A stretch of DNA of 7,055 nt from a bacterium. GTDB taxonomy: Bacteria; Bdellovibrionota; Bdellovibrionia; Bdellovibrionales; UBA1609. The DNA lies in NCBI GenBank assembly GCA_021784635.1, contig JAJYHS010000135.1:1-7055 (forward strand), written 5' to 3'. Positions 1 to 6,060 of the stretch are shown here, piece after piece. Position 1 is the first letter of the stretch. Every line of letters begins with the position of its first letter. A program made the translations under genes and the position numbers. Under the pieces are notes generated by a model that was given only the letters and a program-made list of their open reading frames with translations, was not told where the DNA came from and ran no database searches.

Positions 1-39
1 TCAGATTGATAACATAGATTTAAAACAAGAGGTAACGAT

Positions 40-510
40 TTGGCCCATTTACAATGTGCAGGGGTGGTCCCTGGACCACGTTTTGATGTTTACGAATACA
101 TGACCTCCCCCGCAAATCTTGCCGAACAGTTAAAAGGTCACGTTGAAGTCATTTGGCAAAACCCTGGAATTGATCTGAAAACAGGGTCTGAATTTGTTTT
201 TTCAATGTCTCGCTTCGGCGTGGAGCAACCCATACGATTTGCTGTTGATCGTATGATTTTGGGTAGTCAATTTACTTACCGTCAAATTAGCGGCGTTTAT
301 GCGCGATTTATCCACACGATGAAGTTTGAAGAGCAAAATCCAAACGAGACCTTGGTCACGGATTGGGTCGACTACGATATGCCGTTTGGATTATTTGGCC
401 GGTTGGCTGACGATTTTTTTGTCCATAAAGATCTTCGTAAATTACTTGAAGTTCGGTTCGACCGCGCTCGCGAGCATTTTGAGCAACGCAGTGCTAATGC
501 CAGCGTTTAG
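40..510 (+). CDS. SRPBCC-fold ligand-binding protein (COG4276-like)
   Basis: This 156-residue protein resembles the SRPBCC/START-like superfamily, closest in pattern to the COG4276 'ligand-binding SRPBCC domain' group. Supporting features are an N-terminal segment with F15-DVYEYMTSPANL (the usual 'vf.f.tdp.nl' helix), a central beta region with GVYARFIHTMKF at about 85-96 in place of the common 'GPY..W.H.H.F', and a strongly family-like C-terminal stretch VDYDMPFGLFGRLAD (110-124) leading into the long closing helix (about 130-150). Such proteins bind hydrophobic ligands in a deep pocket, but the ligand and role here are unknown. No signal peptide is seen, so it is probably cytoplasmic. The start is TTG at 40. 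It is preferred because AAGAGG (27-32) lies 7 nt upstream and an in-frame stop (TAA, 10-12) closes the frame before it. The gene converges on the HD-domain gene with a 37-nt gap. The family call is fairly secure; the function is not. Confidence 0.82.
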   Translation: MAHLQCAGVVPGPRFDVYEYMTSPANLAEQLKGHVEVIWQNPGIDLKTGSEFVFSMSRFGVEQPIRFAVDRMILGSQFTYRQISGVYARFIHTMKFEEQNPNETLVTDWVDYDMPFGLFGRLADDFFVHKDLRKLLEVRFDRAREHFEQRSANASV

Positions 511-547
511 GCAAATCTAAATGAAAACGTCAAACCGCAAAAACGGA

Positions 548-1495
548 TTAAATTATACCCCGCTTTTTGAGAGCCTCTTGCAGGCCGCGCATGGCTTCGA
601 GGTGCACAAGGCCCATTTTGTCGATCAGCATTTTTTTTAGCGCTTCTTTGGGGGCGATATCTTCATACAACAAGTAATGATCAAAACTGTTGGCGGCAGA
701 AACAACCATAGACATCAAATCAAGATGGCGCTCGTTTTTGCCGCGAGGGCCGCTCCCATCAATGTTTTCTTCGTGCTCCGAAACGACAATCAATGTTGTC
801 GGGTCGAAATGTGAGGCTTGATTGAGTCGTTCATAACCCGCCATCGCGTGCTCTCGATGCAGGTGCTGTTCCGCTTTAGTTAGCTTGTTTGCCGGAACTG
901 AAAAATTGATATTGTTGTACGTATGTTCGATATCATGCAGAAGCGCGCCGAGCACCATCGGCACTATTTTAAGCGCATGCGTTTCGGCAAGACCCATTTC
1001 AAATGATATGGCTAGGGCAAGGGCGGCGACGGTAACTTCGTGATGAGAAACGCTAAAATCCGTATTTTTCAGATTTAAAAATATATTGAGAATTGCCGGT
1101 TCAACTGCAAATAGCTTTACAAATTTTTCGGCATGTTTTTTGGCTGAGACAAACAGCGACATGTCGGTTGGCGACTCCATCAAATCTTCGGCGGTCGCCT
1201 GCAGCAGCCCATGAAGAATTTGTGTACGAACTTCGACGGGCTTTTGGCCCAAATTTTCAAATACGCGTGAGATGTTTTCGGCAATGTAAGCTTGATAAGC
1301 CGCTTCATCGCTTTTTTGAATATACATTCGCGCGAGTTTCTTGCCACGCAACCGTTCAAGCCGTTCACCTTCAAAACTGTCGCCTTCGCGACAAATCAAA
1401 ATGTGCTTTCCGGCCACTTGAACATAGGCGTTGAATTTAATTCTGGCATCACCGCGCAAGGTACTCACTCGAATCGGTAGAAACTCGTCACTCAT
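548..1495 (-). CDS. Degenerate HD-GYP-like domain protein
   Basis: This 315-residue protein has two parts. Residues 1-80 (LPIRVSTLRGD..., HILICREGDSF, RLRGKKLARMYI) form the small N-terminal module often found before HD-GYP domains. From about 115 there is an HD-type helical domain with H151-H152, H187-D188, H213/H216, H241 and a D246-GSGP remnant of the GYP motif. HD-GYP proteins are cyclic-di-GMP phosphodiesterases with a bi- or trinuclear metal centre. Several usual ligands are altered here: HDIGK reads HDIEH, HHE reads EHE, the Tyr of GYP is gone, and the usual Asp of the 'AD.fDa' helix is Asn269. It may therefore be a non-catalytic signalling or binding protein. A longer frame exists back to 1531, overlapping queG. 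I prefer ATG at 1495 because it lies 4 nt after the queG stop and the conserved sequence begins there. No clear Shine-Dalgarno is present, so translation is probably coupled to queG. Confidence 0.85.
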   Translation of the reverse strand: MSDEFLPIRVSTLRGDARIKFNAYVQVAGKHILICREGDSFEGERLERLRGKKLARMYIQKSDEAAYQAYIAENISRVFENLGQKPVEVRTQILHGLLQATAEDLMESPTDMSLFVSAKKHAEKFVKLFAVEPAILNIFLNLKNTDFSVSHHEVTVAALALAISFEMGLAETHALKIVPMVLGALLHDIEHTYNNINFSVPANKLTKAEQHLHREHAMAGYERLNQASHFDPTTLIVVSEHEENIDGSGPRGKNERHLDLMSMVVSAANSFDHYLLYEDIAPKEALKKMLIDKMGLVHLEAMRGLQEALKKRGII

Positions 1496-1499
1496 ACTA

Positions 1500-2552
1500 T
1501 CAGTCAATCTCATGGAGGGCCCATGACGCAAGTTCGCCTAGACGAGGGTCGGTGAGATAGCGTGAAATCTTGTCTTTTAATTCGCGAAGCCGTAAATTGC
1601 CTGCAATCACAATTGCATTACGTTTAAGGCCAAAACCGCGTGCCCGAGACAGGGGAGTGTGCTCCAGCGCTCGTTCGAGCGACTTTGAGCTCGAATCCAA
1701 AATCCAACGCAATTCACCAATCAGTTCGTGAGTTGGCGACTCGTCTTTTGGGGTCTCGTCAATTGTCGGCGAAATGACTTTTTGATTCCACGGGCACACA
1801 TCTTGGCAGATATCGCAGCCAAAGAAATGCGACCCGATCGATTTACGTAATTCCGGCGCAGGCACCGACTTCGATTCAATAGTCAGATAAGAGATGCATT
1901 TTCTTGCGTCAACCACGCGCGGTTCAACAATGGCTTGGGTCGGGCATGCGTCCATGCAACGTCGGCATCGGCCGCAACGGTCTGGAGCCGTTACGCCCGC
2001 AACGGGCAAGCGCAGCGAGGTGACAATCTCTCCGATAAGAAAGTAACTGCCTTTTCGTTCGTCGATGACACAACTGTTTTTGCCGACCCATCCTAAACCG
2101 GCGCGATATGCGAGATCGCGTTCAAGAATCGGCTTCGAATCCGTGGCCACCGAAAATTCCTCATCGCGAAAACGTTGCTTGAGGGCGTGAGCGGCCTTAT
2201 TTAACTGGCCGGTCAGCCACACGTGGTAATCGTCAATCCGTGCATAACTCGCGATATTGAGATGTTGAAATTGATCGATCGCTTTGGCATCCCAACGTTC
2301 TGCCCGGGCGGCGGGTTTGTAAAATGCCGCGACAACAATTGCGGAGTGCGCGCTTAAAGCTTTTTTAATCGGCAGGTGTCGCTCTAAATAAGCCATGTCG
2401 CCATGAAACCCTCGTTTGAGCCACAATTCGTAATGGGTCATCGACAGGGCCGGTGTAAGCGGGGCCCATCCAAAATGATCAAAACCATGCTCCGCCATGA
2501 TCGTGCGAAGAATAGGTTCGATCGGCTGTTCCTGTTCTTGTTCTTGTGACAT
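1500..2552 (-). CDS. queG: Epoxyqueuosine reductase QueG
   Basis: QueG is the cobalamin- and Fe-S-dependent enzyme that reduces epoxyqueuosine to queuosine at position 34 of tRNAs with GUN anticodons, the last step of queuosine synthesis. The 350-residue protein carries the expected landmarks. The N-terminal cobalamin-binding part includes VATDSKPILERDLAYRAGLG (135-154), where D138 matches the catalytic Asp region, followed by WVGKN. Two ferredoxin-like cysteine clusters follow: C193-x2-C196-x2-C199-x3-C203-P and C246-x2-C249-x3-C253-P, plus C219. The C-terminal HEAT-like tail (LSRARGFGLKRNAIVIAGN) is present. Length is slightly under the usual 370-390, mainly a shorter tail. The frame opens with GTG at 2555, but ATG at 2552 is preferred because AAAGG (2563-2559) is 6 nt from it and only 3 nt from the GTG. 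The N-terminus contains a Gln-Glu repeat. It is first in an operon with the HD-domain gene and divergent from the nucleotidyltransferase gene. Confidence 0.96.
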   Translation of the reverse strand: MSQEQEQEQPIEPILRTIMAEHGFDHFGWAPLTPALSMTHYELWLKRGFHGDMAYLERHLPIKKALSAHSAIVVAAFYKPAARAERWDAKAIDQFQHLNIASYARIDDYHVWLTGQLNKAAHALKQRFRDEEFSVATDSKPILERDLAYRAGLGWVGKNSCVIDERKGSYFLIGEIVTSLRLPVAGVTAPDRCGRCRRCMDACPTQAIVEPRVVDARKCISYLTIESKSVPAPELRKSIGSHFFGCDICQDVCPWNQKVISPTIDETPKDESPTHELIGELRWILDSSSKSLERALEHTPLSRARGFGLKRNAIVIAGNLRLRELKDKISRYLTDPRLGELASWALHEID

Positions 2553-2578
2553 CACCGGCCTTTGAGTAAACTCAGTTT
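2553..2578. promoter_or_regulatory. Short divergent promoter region, queG / tRNA nucleotidyltransferase
   Basis: Only 26 bp separate the two divergent start codons. The region holds the palindrome TAAACT-C-AGTTTA (2567-2579), so the same hexamer TAAACT (4/6 to TATAAT) reads as a -10 on either strand. For the plus strand, TTGTGA (2544-2549, inside queG codons) lies exactly 17 nt upstream of TAAACT (2567-2572), a plausible -35/-10 pair that puts the transcript start at or next to the ATG at 2579. On the minus strand, TGACATAAA (2584-2576) resembles an extended -10; no good -35 is visible. The queG Shine-Dalgarno AAAGG lies at 2563-2559. This is sequence-based inference with no mapped start. Confidence 0.4.
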
Positions 2579-3874
2579 ATGTCATTGGCAACAAACGCGC
2601 CACTCCATGAGATCTTCGCTCAACATCCGCATTGGCAGCAAGTTCAGACTGTTGTACGGGCTCTTAGCGCAAAAGGTTTTACTGCTTACCTAGCGGGCGG
2701 AGCAGTTCGCGACGCGCTTTTGGGCGAACCCGTGCATGATTTTGATATTGTGACGAGCGCATTACCCGAAGACCTAGAAGAAATCATTAAGCGCGCAACA
2801 GGTAAACACGCGCTCGACATTGGCAAACAGTTTGGAATAATGATGATACCGGTCGGCGACGGCAGGGAACGAATTGAAATGGCCACGTTTCGCTCTGATG
2901 GGGCATACGTTGACGGACGGCATCCTCAATCGGTGACATTTGCAAGCGCAGAAGAAGACGCAAAACGGCGCGATTTTACTGTGAACGCCCTTTTTTATGA
3001 TTTTCAAAAAGACCGAGTAATTGATTTTGTGCAAGGATTGAAAGATTTAAAAGGCGGCATTATTCGCGCCGTCGGTGAACCCCGCCGACGTTTTCAAGAA
3101 GATAAATTACGCCTTTTACGCGCGGTTCGTTTTTCCGCCCAACTTGGATTTCAAATTGAGCCTGAAACATATCGCGCGATTCAAGCTCTAGCTGACGAGC
3201 TTCGCGTGGTTTCGCGCGAACGGATAACGGCCGAACTCGTGCGGCTGTCGCAGACTCGTAATGTGGCATCCGGTTTCGCGGCGCTTATCGACACCGGTTT
3301 GTTTCGAGTCATTTTTGAGCCGCTTAAATTCATTGAGGTGGAACAATATCGAAATCGATTTCTTCGCGCTCTTGCGCGCTTAAGCGGTATCGGGTCGCTT
3401 GAACTGATTTTGTCACTTATGTTTATCGTTGAAATTGAAGCGGCAAAGTCACATGGGCGAATCGCGCAGGTTACCGATAAGGTATTGCAGAGTTTGTCGT
3501 TGTCTCGAGCCAGTTACCACTACATTCATTTTTTAGTAAACGGGGCCAAAAGCCTTCGCGAAGATCCTGAAGCGGCGCTTATGTGTCTTGATACCGAAGA
3601 GGGTCCGTTATTGTCTGAACTGGGCTTCGCACTCGAGTCGATTGGGTTGTTACCGCACCATCGCGTGGGGCAGATATTGGAACAGTATCTAAAACTGGCG
3701 GGTAATTTGGGACGTTTACCTGCTCCTTTTGTAAACGGAAACGATTTAAAAGATTTAGGTGTAGCTGCTGGCCCGAAAATTGGTGAAATACTTGCGGTTC
3801 TCTACAAGAAACAGTTGCGCGGTGAAATTGTCGACCGCGGCGAAGCATTGCAAATGGCAAGACAAATACTTTAA
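2579..3874 (+). CDS. Class II tRNA nucleotidyltransferase / poly(A) polymerase family protein
   Basis: This 431-residue protein belongs to the class II nucleotidyltransferase family, which adds CCA, CC, A or poly(A) to RNA 3' ends. The head domain has AGGAVRDALLG (39-49) and the catalytic acidic pair D54-F-D56. The flexible-loop region is at 104-121 (FRSDGAYVDGRHP), followed by motif B EEDAKRRDFTVNAL (125-138). The neck has RRRFQEDKLRLLRAVRF (169-185) containing the nucleotide-selecting EDxxR motif (174-178), then SRERITAELVRL (212-223). The C-terminus has the common VNGNDL...GPKIGEIL segment (385-405). The intact loop argues against a CC-only enzyme, and FGIMMIPVG (85-93) looks more CCA- or A-adding-like than the Arg-rich PAP I version, so I lean to CCA or A addition without deciding. 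ATG 2579 has no Shine-Dalgarno and may be leaderless. It is divergent from queG, and its stop overlaps that of the next convergent gene. Confidence 0.93.
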   Translation: MSLATNAPLHEIFAQHPHWQQVQTVVRALSAKGFTAYLAGGAVRDALLGEPVHDFDIVTSALPEDLEEIIKRATGKHALDIGKQFGIMMIPVGDGRERIEMATFRSDGAYVDGRHPQSVTFASAEEDAKRRDFTVNALFYDFQKDRVIDFVQGLKDLKGGIIRAVGEPRRRFQEDKLRLLRAVRFSAQLGFQIEPETYRAIQALADELRVVSRERITAELVRLSQTRNVASGFAALIDTGLFRVIFEPLKFIEVEQYRNRFLRALARLSGIGSLELILSLMFIVEIEAAKSHGRIAQVTDKVLQSLSLSRASYHYIHFLVNGAKSLREDPEAALMCLDTEEGPLLSELGFALESIGLLPHHRVGQILEQYLKLAGNLGRLPAPFVNGNDLKDLGVAAGPKIGEILAVLYKKQLRGEIVDRGEALQMARQIL

Positions 3875-5244
3875 TTGAGCCTGCGTTTATTCCCCAATTT
3901 AGTCGACGGTTCGTCAGGGAGCGCAATTCTTGTGCTTGAAGATTGCAACCGCTTCACAAGTGGCGCTTGTTCGTCACGAGCCCTTACCCCTTGAGTGATG
4001 TGCGAGAGTACGCCGTCCGGAGAAACTAAATAAAACTGAAAGTCGCCGAGGGCGATGGACCCTTGTAAGCCTACCAGATACGGGTAAGCGTCCGTTTCTG
4101 CGTTCAGTGGTGTTTGATAGATCGTGCCTAATTTTTTGCCGTCGACCGGATCCCAAACGTCTACAGACCAAACCGGCACAGTTTGAGAGTTCGCGCGGTC
4201 AATGTGTTCGTCAATTCCTAGAGTAAGCAGTAGCCCGTCCCGCTTGCTCCAAGCGACGCGACGCCATTGATCTCCGGGTTGGCCAATTTGAACTGCTTTT
4301 TGTGTCAACAAATTATAAACAATCGTCGTTTCTGGCGAGCTCAAAGCGATTTGAGAATCGTCACTATTCCAGTCCATACCGTAAAGTGACCGGCCAACGT
4401 CGACACTCCCATATGTTTTGCCGTCAAAATCATAAAACGTGAGACGAGAGCCTTGGCGAATGTAAAAACGCGAACCAAGGTCGCTGATGATGATTTTGTC
4501 GACCGGCTCTTCGTTCGGCTGTAGGTGAGCGATTACGTTTCGTTGACCCTCGTCATTGAAAACAACGAGATCATTACCATCTGCGGCGACGATACGCCCT
4601 CGTGTTTTATCGATTGCGGCCGCCTGAAATTTTGTTTGTGCGAGAAGGTCATGGGTTAACATCGCGGGGTCACCCACTGATTTTGGGAGCGTATAAATTT
4701 GAATTTGTTTCGGAAGAACCACGGCAACTTGATCATGTGGCATAAAGTCGGCATTTAAAATTCCGGAAACACCGGTCGGGAGTTGTACGTCGTGACCCAG
4801 GCTTACTAATACTGCGGCACTTTTTTTCGTAAAAACAACCGCGCGTTTTTTAGATTTAGTCTTATACAGCGGCACAATGTCAGGTCTCAGTCCGACAATT
4901 TCGGAGTACAACGTGAAAGGGTTATAGAAATTCATCGCTTTCTGCCCAATTGACATTTGTTTTACTGGAGAAAACGTGACAACGGTGCCCTTTGAGGTTG
5001 ACATGATGAGGCTGCCTCGTGAAGGCTCGTCAAAACTTTTGATAGCGATGATTGATCCTAGATCCGAAAACATCGTGTAATCGTACGAATCGTGAAAAGA
5101 AGTCATATTCAGCATTTGTTTTGCGGTTTCGCGCGGTGAGCCTGCCAATTCGATCGCGCATTCGTTATCGGCCTTCGCTATCGATGGCAAAACAGATAGA
5201 GCTGCGATTAGCGTGCAAAAGATTATAATTGAATGTCTAGTCAT
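3871..5244 (-). CDS. Exported beta-propeller-like protein of unknown function
   Basis: This 457-residue protein begins with a classical Sec signal peptide: TRH, hydrophobic core IIIFCTLIAALSVLP, and an AKA-D site predicting cleavage after residue 25. It is therefore periplasmic or secreted. The mature part is dominated by beta-strand-like repeats in the style of WD40/TolB propellers, for example ADGNDLVVFNDEGQ, SRLTFYDFDGKTYGSVDVG, YGMDWNSDDSQIALSSPE followed by TIVYNLLTQKAVQIG, and RRVAWSKRDGLLLTLG. No catalytic motif or membrane anchor was recognised. The basic C-terminal tail (TKLGNKRRLN) appears disordered. Start ATG 5244 has AAGG and GGGG just upstream (AAGGTGGGGACCG), a reasonable ribosome site, and the signal peptide starts right there. 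Its stop codon lies inside the convergent nucleotidyltransferase stop (shared TTAA). I do not recognise a named family; the propeller assignment comes from strand and Asp/Trp-Gly patterning only. Confidence 0.82.
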   Translation of the reverse strand: MTRHSIIIFCTLIAALSVLPSIAKADNECAIELAGSPRETAKQMLNMTSFHDSYDYTMFSDLGSIIAIKSFDEPSRGSLIMSTSKGTVVTFSPVKQMSIGQKAMNFYNPFTLYSEIVGLRPDIVPLYKTKSKKRAVVFTKKSAAVLVSLGHDVQLPTGVSGILNADFMPHDQVAVVLPKQIQIYTLPKSVGDPAMLTHDLLAQTKFQAAAIDKTRGRIVAADGNDLVVFNDEGQRNVIAHLQPNEEPVDKIIISDLGSRFYIRQGSRLTFYDFDGKTYGSVDVGRSLYGMDWNSDDSQIALSSPETTIVYNLLTQKAVQIGQPGDQWRRVAWSKRDGLLLTLGIDEHIDRANSQTVPVWSVDVWDPVDGKKLGTIYQTPLNAETDAYPYLVGLQGSIALGDFQFYLVSPDGVLSHITQGVRARDEQAPLVKRLQSSSTRIALPDEPSTKLGNKRRLN

Positions 5245-5289
5245 CGGTCCCCACCTTGACGGGTAAATGCAAACGTGTCGGCGTTGCGC

Positions 5290-5369
5290 AAATAAAATAA
5301 ATAAAATGGCGGGGTTTTACCAAAATAACAGTGAAGGAATGAGCGTCTTTGGTAAATTTTATTTTATTT
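5290..5369. repeat. Nested inverted repeat, outer AAATAAAATAAA arms and inner TTTACCAAA arms
   Basis: The outer arms AAATAAAATAAA (5290-5301) and TTTATTTTATTT (5358-5369) are perfect 12-nt complements. The inner arms TTTACCAAA (5316-5324) and TTTGGTAAA (5348-5356) are perfect 9-nt complements with a 23-nt loop. On the right the arms abut with a 1-nt gap; on the left they are separated by 14 nt including GGCGGGG. As RNA the stem would be mostly A-U and weak. As DNA it may be a pair of inverted protein-binding sites. On the minus strand a U-rich stretch follows, so a 3' terminator or stabiliser for the upstream small-protein unit is an alternative. Confidence 0.5.
5311..5328. repeat. Copy A of an 18-nt intergenic motif (GGGGTTTTACCAAAATAA)
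   Basis: This matches copy B at 6061-6078 (GTGGTTTTACGAAAATAA) at 16 of 18 positions in the same orientation. The core TTTT-ACS-AAAA is a dyad with a 3-nt centre, as expected for a dimeric regulator site. It lies 67-84 nt upstream of the minus-strand exported-protein start at 5244. A partial inverted copy, TTTGGTAAAT, lies at 5348-5357. Confidence 0.4.
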
Positions 5370-5380
5370 TGAGCTCATGA

Positions 5381-5400
5381 GCCGTTGGCCAAATAACGGC
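5381..5400. other. Small hairpin, GCCGTT/AACGGC stem
   Basis: The perfect 6-bp stem GCCGTT (5381-5386) pairs with AACGGC (5395-5400) around an 8-nt loop. It lies just downstream of the minus-strand small-protein gene ending at 5436. Neither strand has a T-tract directly after the stem, so a standard intrinsic terminator is not supported. It could be a Rho-dependent or processing-related 3' end hairpin. Confidence 0.3.
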
Positions 5401-5435
5401 AGCTAATGGATCCGATACTCGGTGCTAATGCAAAA

Positions 5436-5663
5436 TCAGTTTTTGCGTTCGCTGGTTTTCGAGCTATTTGCAACTTTGGCGTTGGCCGCGGTGGCGGAAG
5501 TTGCTTTCATTCCGGTATGGTTACGCCAATTGTATTCGGCGCCTTGTTGATAGCGAGCGTTCCAGAGGTCCCATTTCTCTTTGGGCAATTCGTGGTGAAC
5601 GCGGCCCTTCTCGTCAAAAATTTTCGGACTTTTACCAAATAGAAAATCCAAAATCATGCTCAT
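5436..5663 (-). CDS. Small hydrophilic protein of unknown function
   Basis: The preferred product is 75 residues, beginning MSMILDFLFGKSPKIF at ATG 5663. The frame is open further to 5699, but that start would overlap the preceding gene by 23 nt. The sequence is hydrophilic with a Trp/Tyr/His-rich middle (KWDLWNARYQQGAEYNWRNHTGMKA, about 30-54) that looks like a folded protein, and an Ala/Ser/Lys-rich, probably disordered tail. There is no signal peptide, membrane segment or known motif. It follows the secreted 97-residue gene by 13 nt in the same direction, so the two are probably co-transcribed from the sigma-54 promoter. No good Shine-Dalgarno precedes either Met (5663 or 5657), leaving the start uncertain and coupling likely. 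The antisense frame over the same bases is Gly/Val/Phe-rich without a ribosome site and is less credible. Function not recognised. Confidence 0.55.
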   Translation of the reverse strand: MSMILDFLFGKSPKIFDEKGRVHHELPKEKWDLWNARYQQGAEYNWRNHTGMKATSATAANAKVANSSKTSERKN

Positions 5664-5676
5664 GCGCACATATTCG

Positions 5677-5970
5677 CTATTTATTGATGCAGGCGTCAAT
5701 CATATAATCAGCAATATTCGGATCGGGAGTCATGCCATTGTGGCCTTCTTCGTAAACCTCAACAAGATGCTGTATGCACTGAGTGCGTGCGTCTGAAGCC
5801 GCCGCGATTCTTGTGGGGCCGTGACCAACATATTGGCCATAACCGTCACGAATTGTGTAGGTCTGGGAACCTGAATTTTGAACCTGTTGATAACTTCCAT
5901 TAGCGGTGTTCATCATGGCCCATGCGTTAAGACCGATCATCAAAGATCCAACTAAAATTAAGGTTTTCAT
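5677..5970 (-). CDS. Small secreted protein with Ala-Ala-x2-Ala-x3-Cys motif
   Basis: This 97-residue protein has a clear Sec signal peptide (MKTLILVGSLMIGLNAWA, cleavage after A18), leaving about 79 residues. After a Gln/Asn/Ser/Thr-rich spacer comes YTIRDGYGQYVGHGPTRIAA (38-57), then ASDARTQC (58-65) and a second Cys near the end (C94), which could form one disulfide in the periplasm or outside the cell. This pattern, Gly-x-Tyr-x-Gly-x-Gly followed by Ala-rich helix and Cys, resembles DUF4189-like small secreted domains, but I cannot assign a family. The start ATG 5970 is well supported by GGAGGG (5984-5979) with 8-nt spacing. A strong sigma-54 promoter lies just upstream. It is first of a probable two-gene unit and divergent from another small secreted protein with a similar Cys motif. 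Function unknown. Confidence 0.8.
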   Translation of the reverse strand: MKTLILVGSLMIGLNAWAMMNTANGSYQQVQNSGSQTYTIRDGYGQYVGHGPTRIAAASDARTQCIQHLVEVYEEGHNGMTPDPNIADYMIDACINK

Positions 5971-6000
5971 ATTCGATTCCCTCCGTTACTGAATCTAAAT

Positions 6001-6017
6001 GGCAAATGAAGTGCCAG
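6001..6017 (-). promoter_or_regulatory. Sigma-54 (RpoN) -24/-12 promoter
   Basis: Read on the minus strand the sequence is CTGGCACTTCATTTGCC. It matches the consensus yTGGCACGrNNNTTGCw at the diagnostic positions: GG (6015/6014), exactly 10 nt, then GC (6003/6002), with the whole TGGCAC and TTGC blocks intact. The expected transcript start is about 5990, giving a leader of about 20 nt that contains the GGAGGG ribosome site before ATG 5970. The geometry fits throughout. Sigma-54 promoters need an AAA+ enhancer-binding protein bound upstream; the 18-nt motif at 6061-6078 lies about 71-88 nt upstream of the predicted start and is a candidate site. Confidence 0.72.
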
Positions 6018-6060
6018 GTGAAAAATCGGAACTAAGCCCCTAGAATTAATGCAAAAACTG

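Larger units (their letters stand above)
5245..5435. other. A/T-rich intergenic region with nested inverted repeats
   Basis: No convincing gene lies in these 191 bases. They contain the leader and promoter region of the exported propeller-like gene (minus strand, start 5244) and the downstream end of the small-protein unit. Features seen are runs of AAATAAAA/TTTTATTTT on both sides of a GC-rich core (5308-5314), a nested dyad, a compact hairpin at 5381-5400 and the perfect palindrome GCTCATGAGC (5373-5382). A plus-strand ORF of 13 codons starting at 5339 (ATGAGCGTC) has AAGGA with no spacer and is not called. No clear sigma-70 or sigma-54 promoter for the 5244 gene could be settled on. Confidence 0.6.

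Noticed and set aside
511..547. Bidirectional terminator between the convergent SRPBCC and HD-domain genes
   Set aside because: The only pairing is CCG/CGG around CAAAAA (3 bp), too weak to call a hairpin terminator.
1093..1434. Plus-strand 113-codon ORF inside the HD-domain gene
   Set aside because: It lies fully antisense to a gene with recognisable domains and has no protein-like features of its own.
5406..5642. Plus-strand 78-codon ORF antisense to the small hydrophilic protein
   Set aside because: No ribosome site, low-complexity Gly/Val/Phe composition typical of an antisense shadow, and the minus frame is more protein-like.
5683..5700. Inverted repeat ATTGATGC / GCGTCAAT near the end of the 97-residue gene as a terminator or attachment site
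   Set aside because: It is imperfect (7/8), has only a 2-nt centre and no T-tract, and lies within the final codons of the gene.
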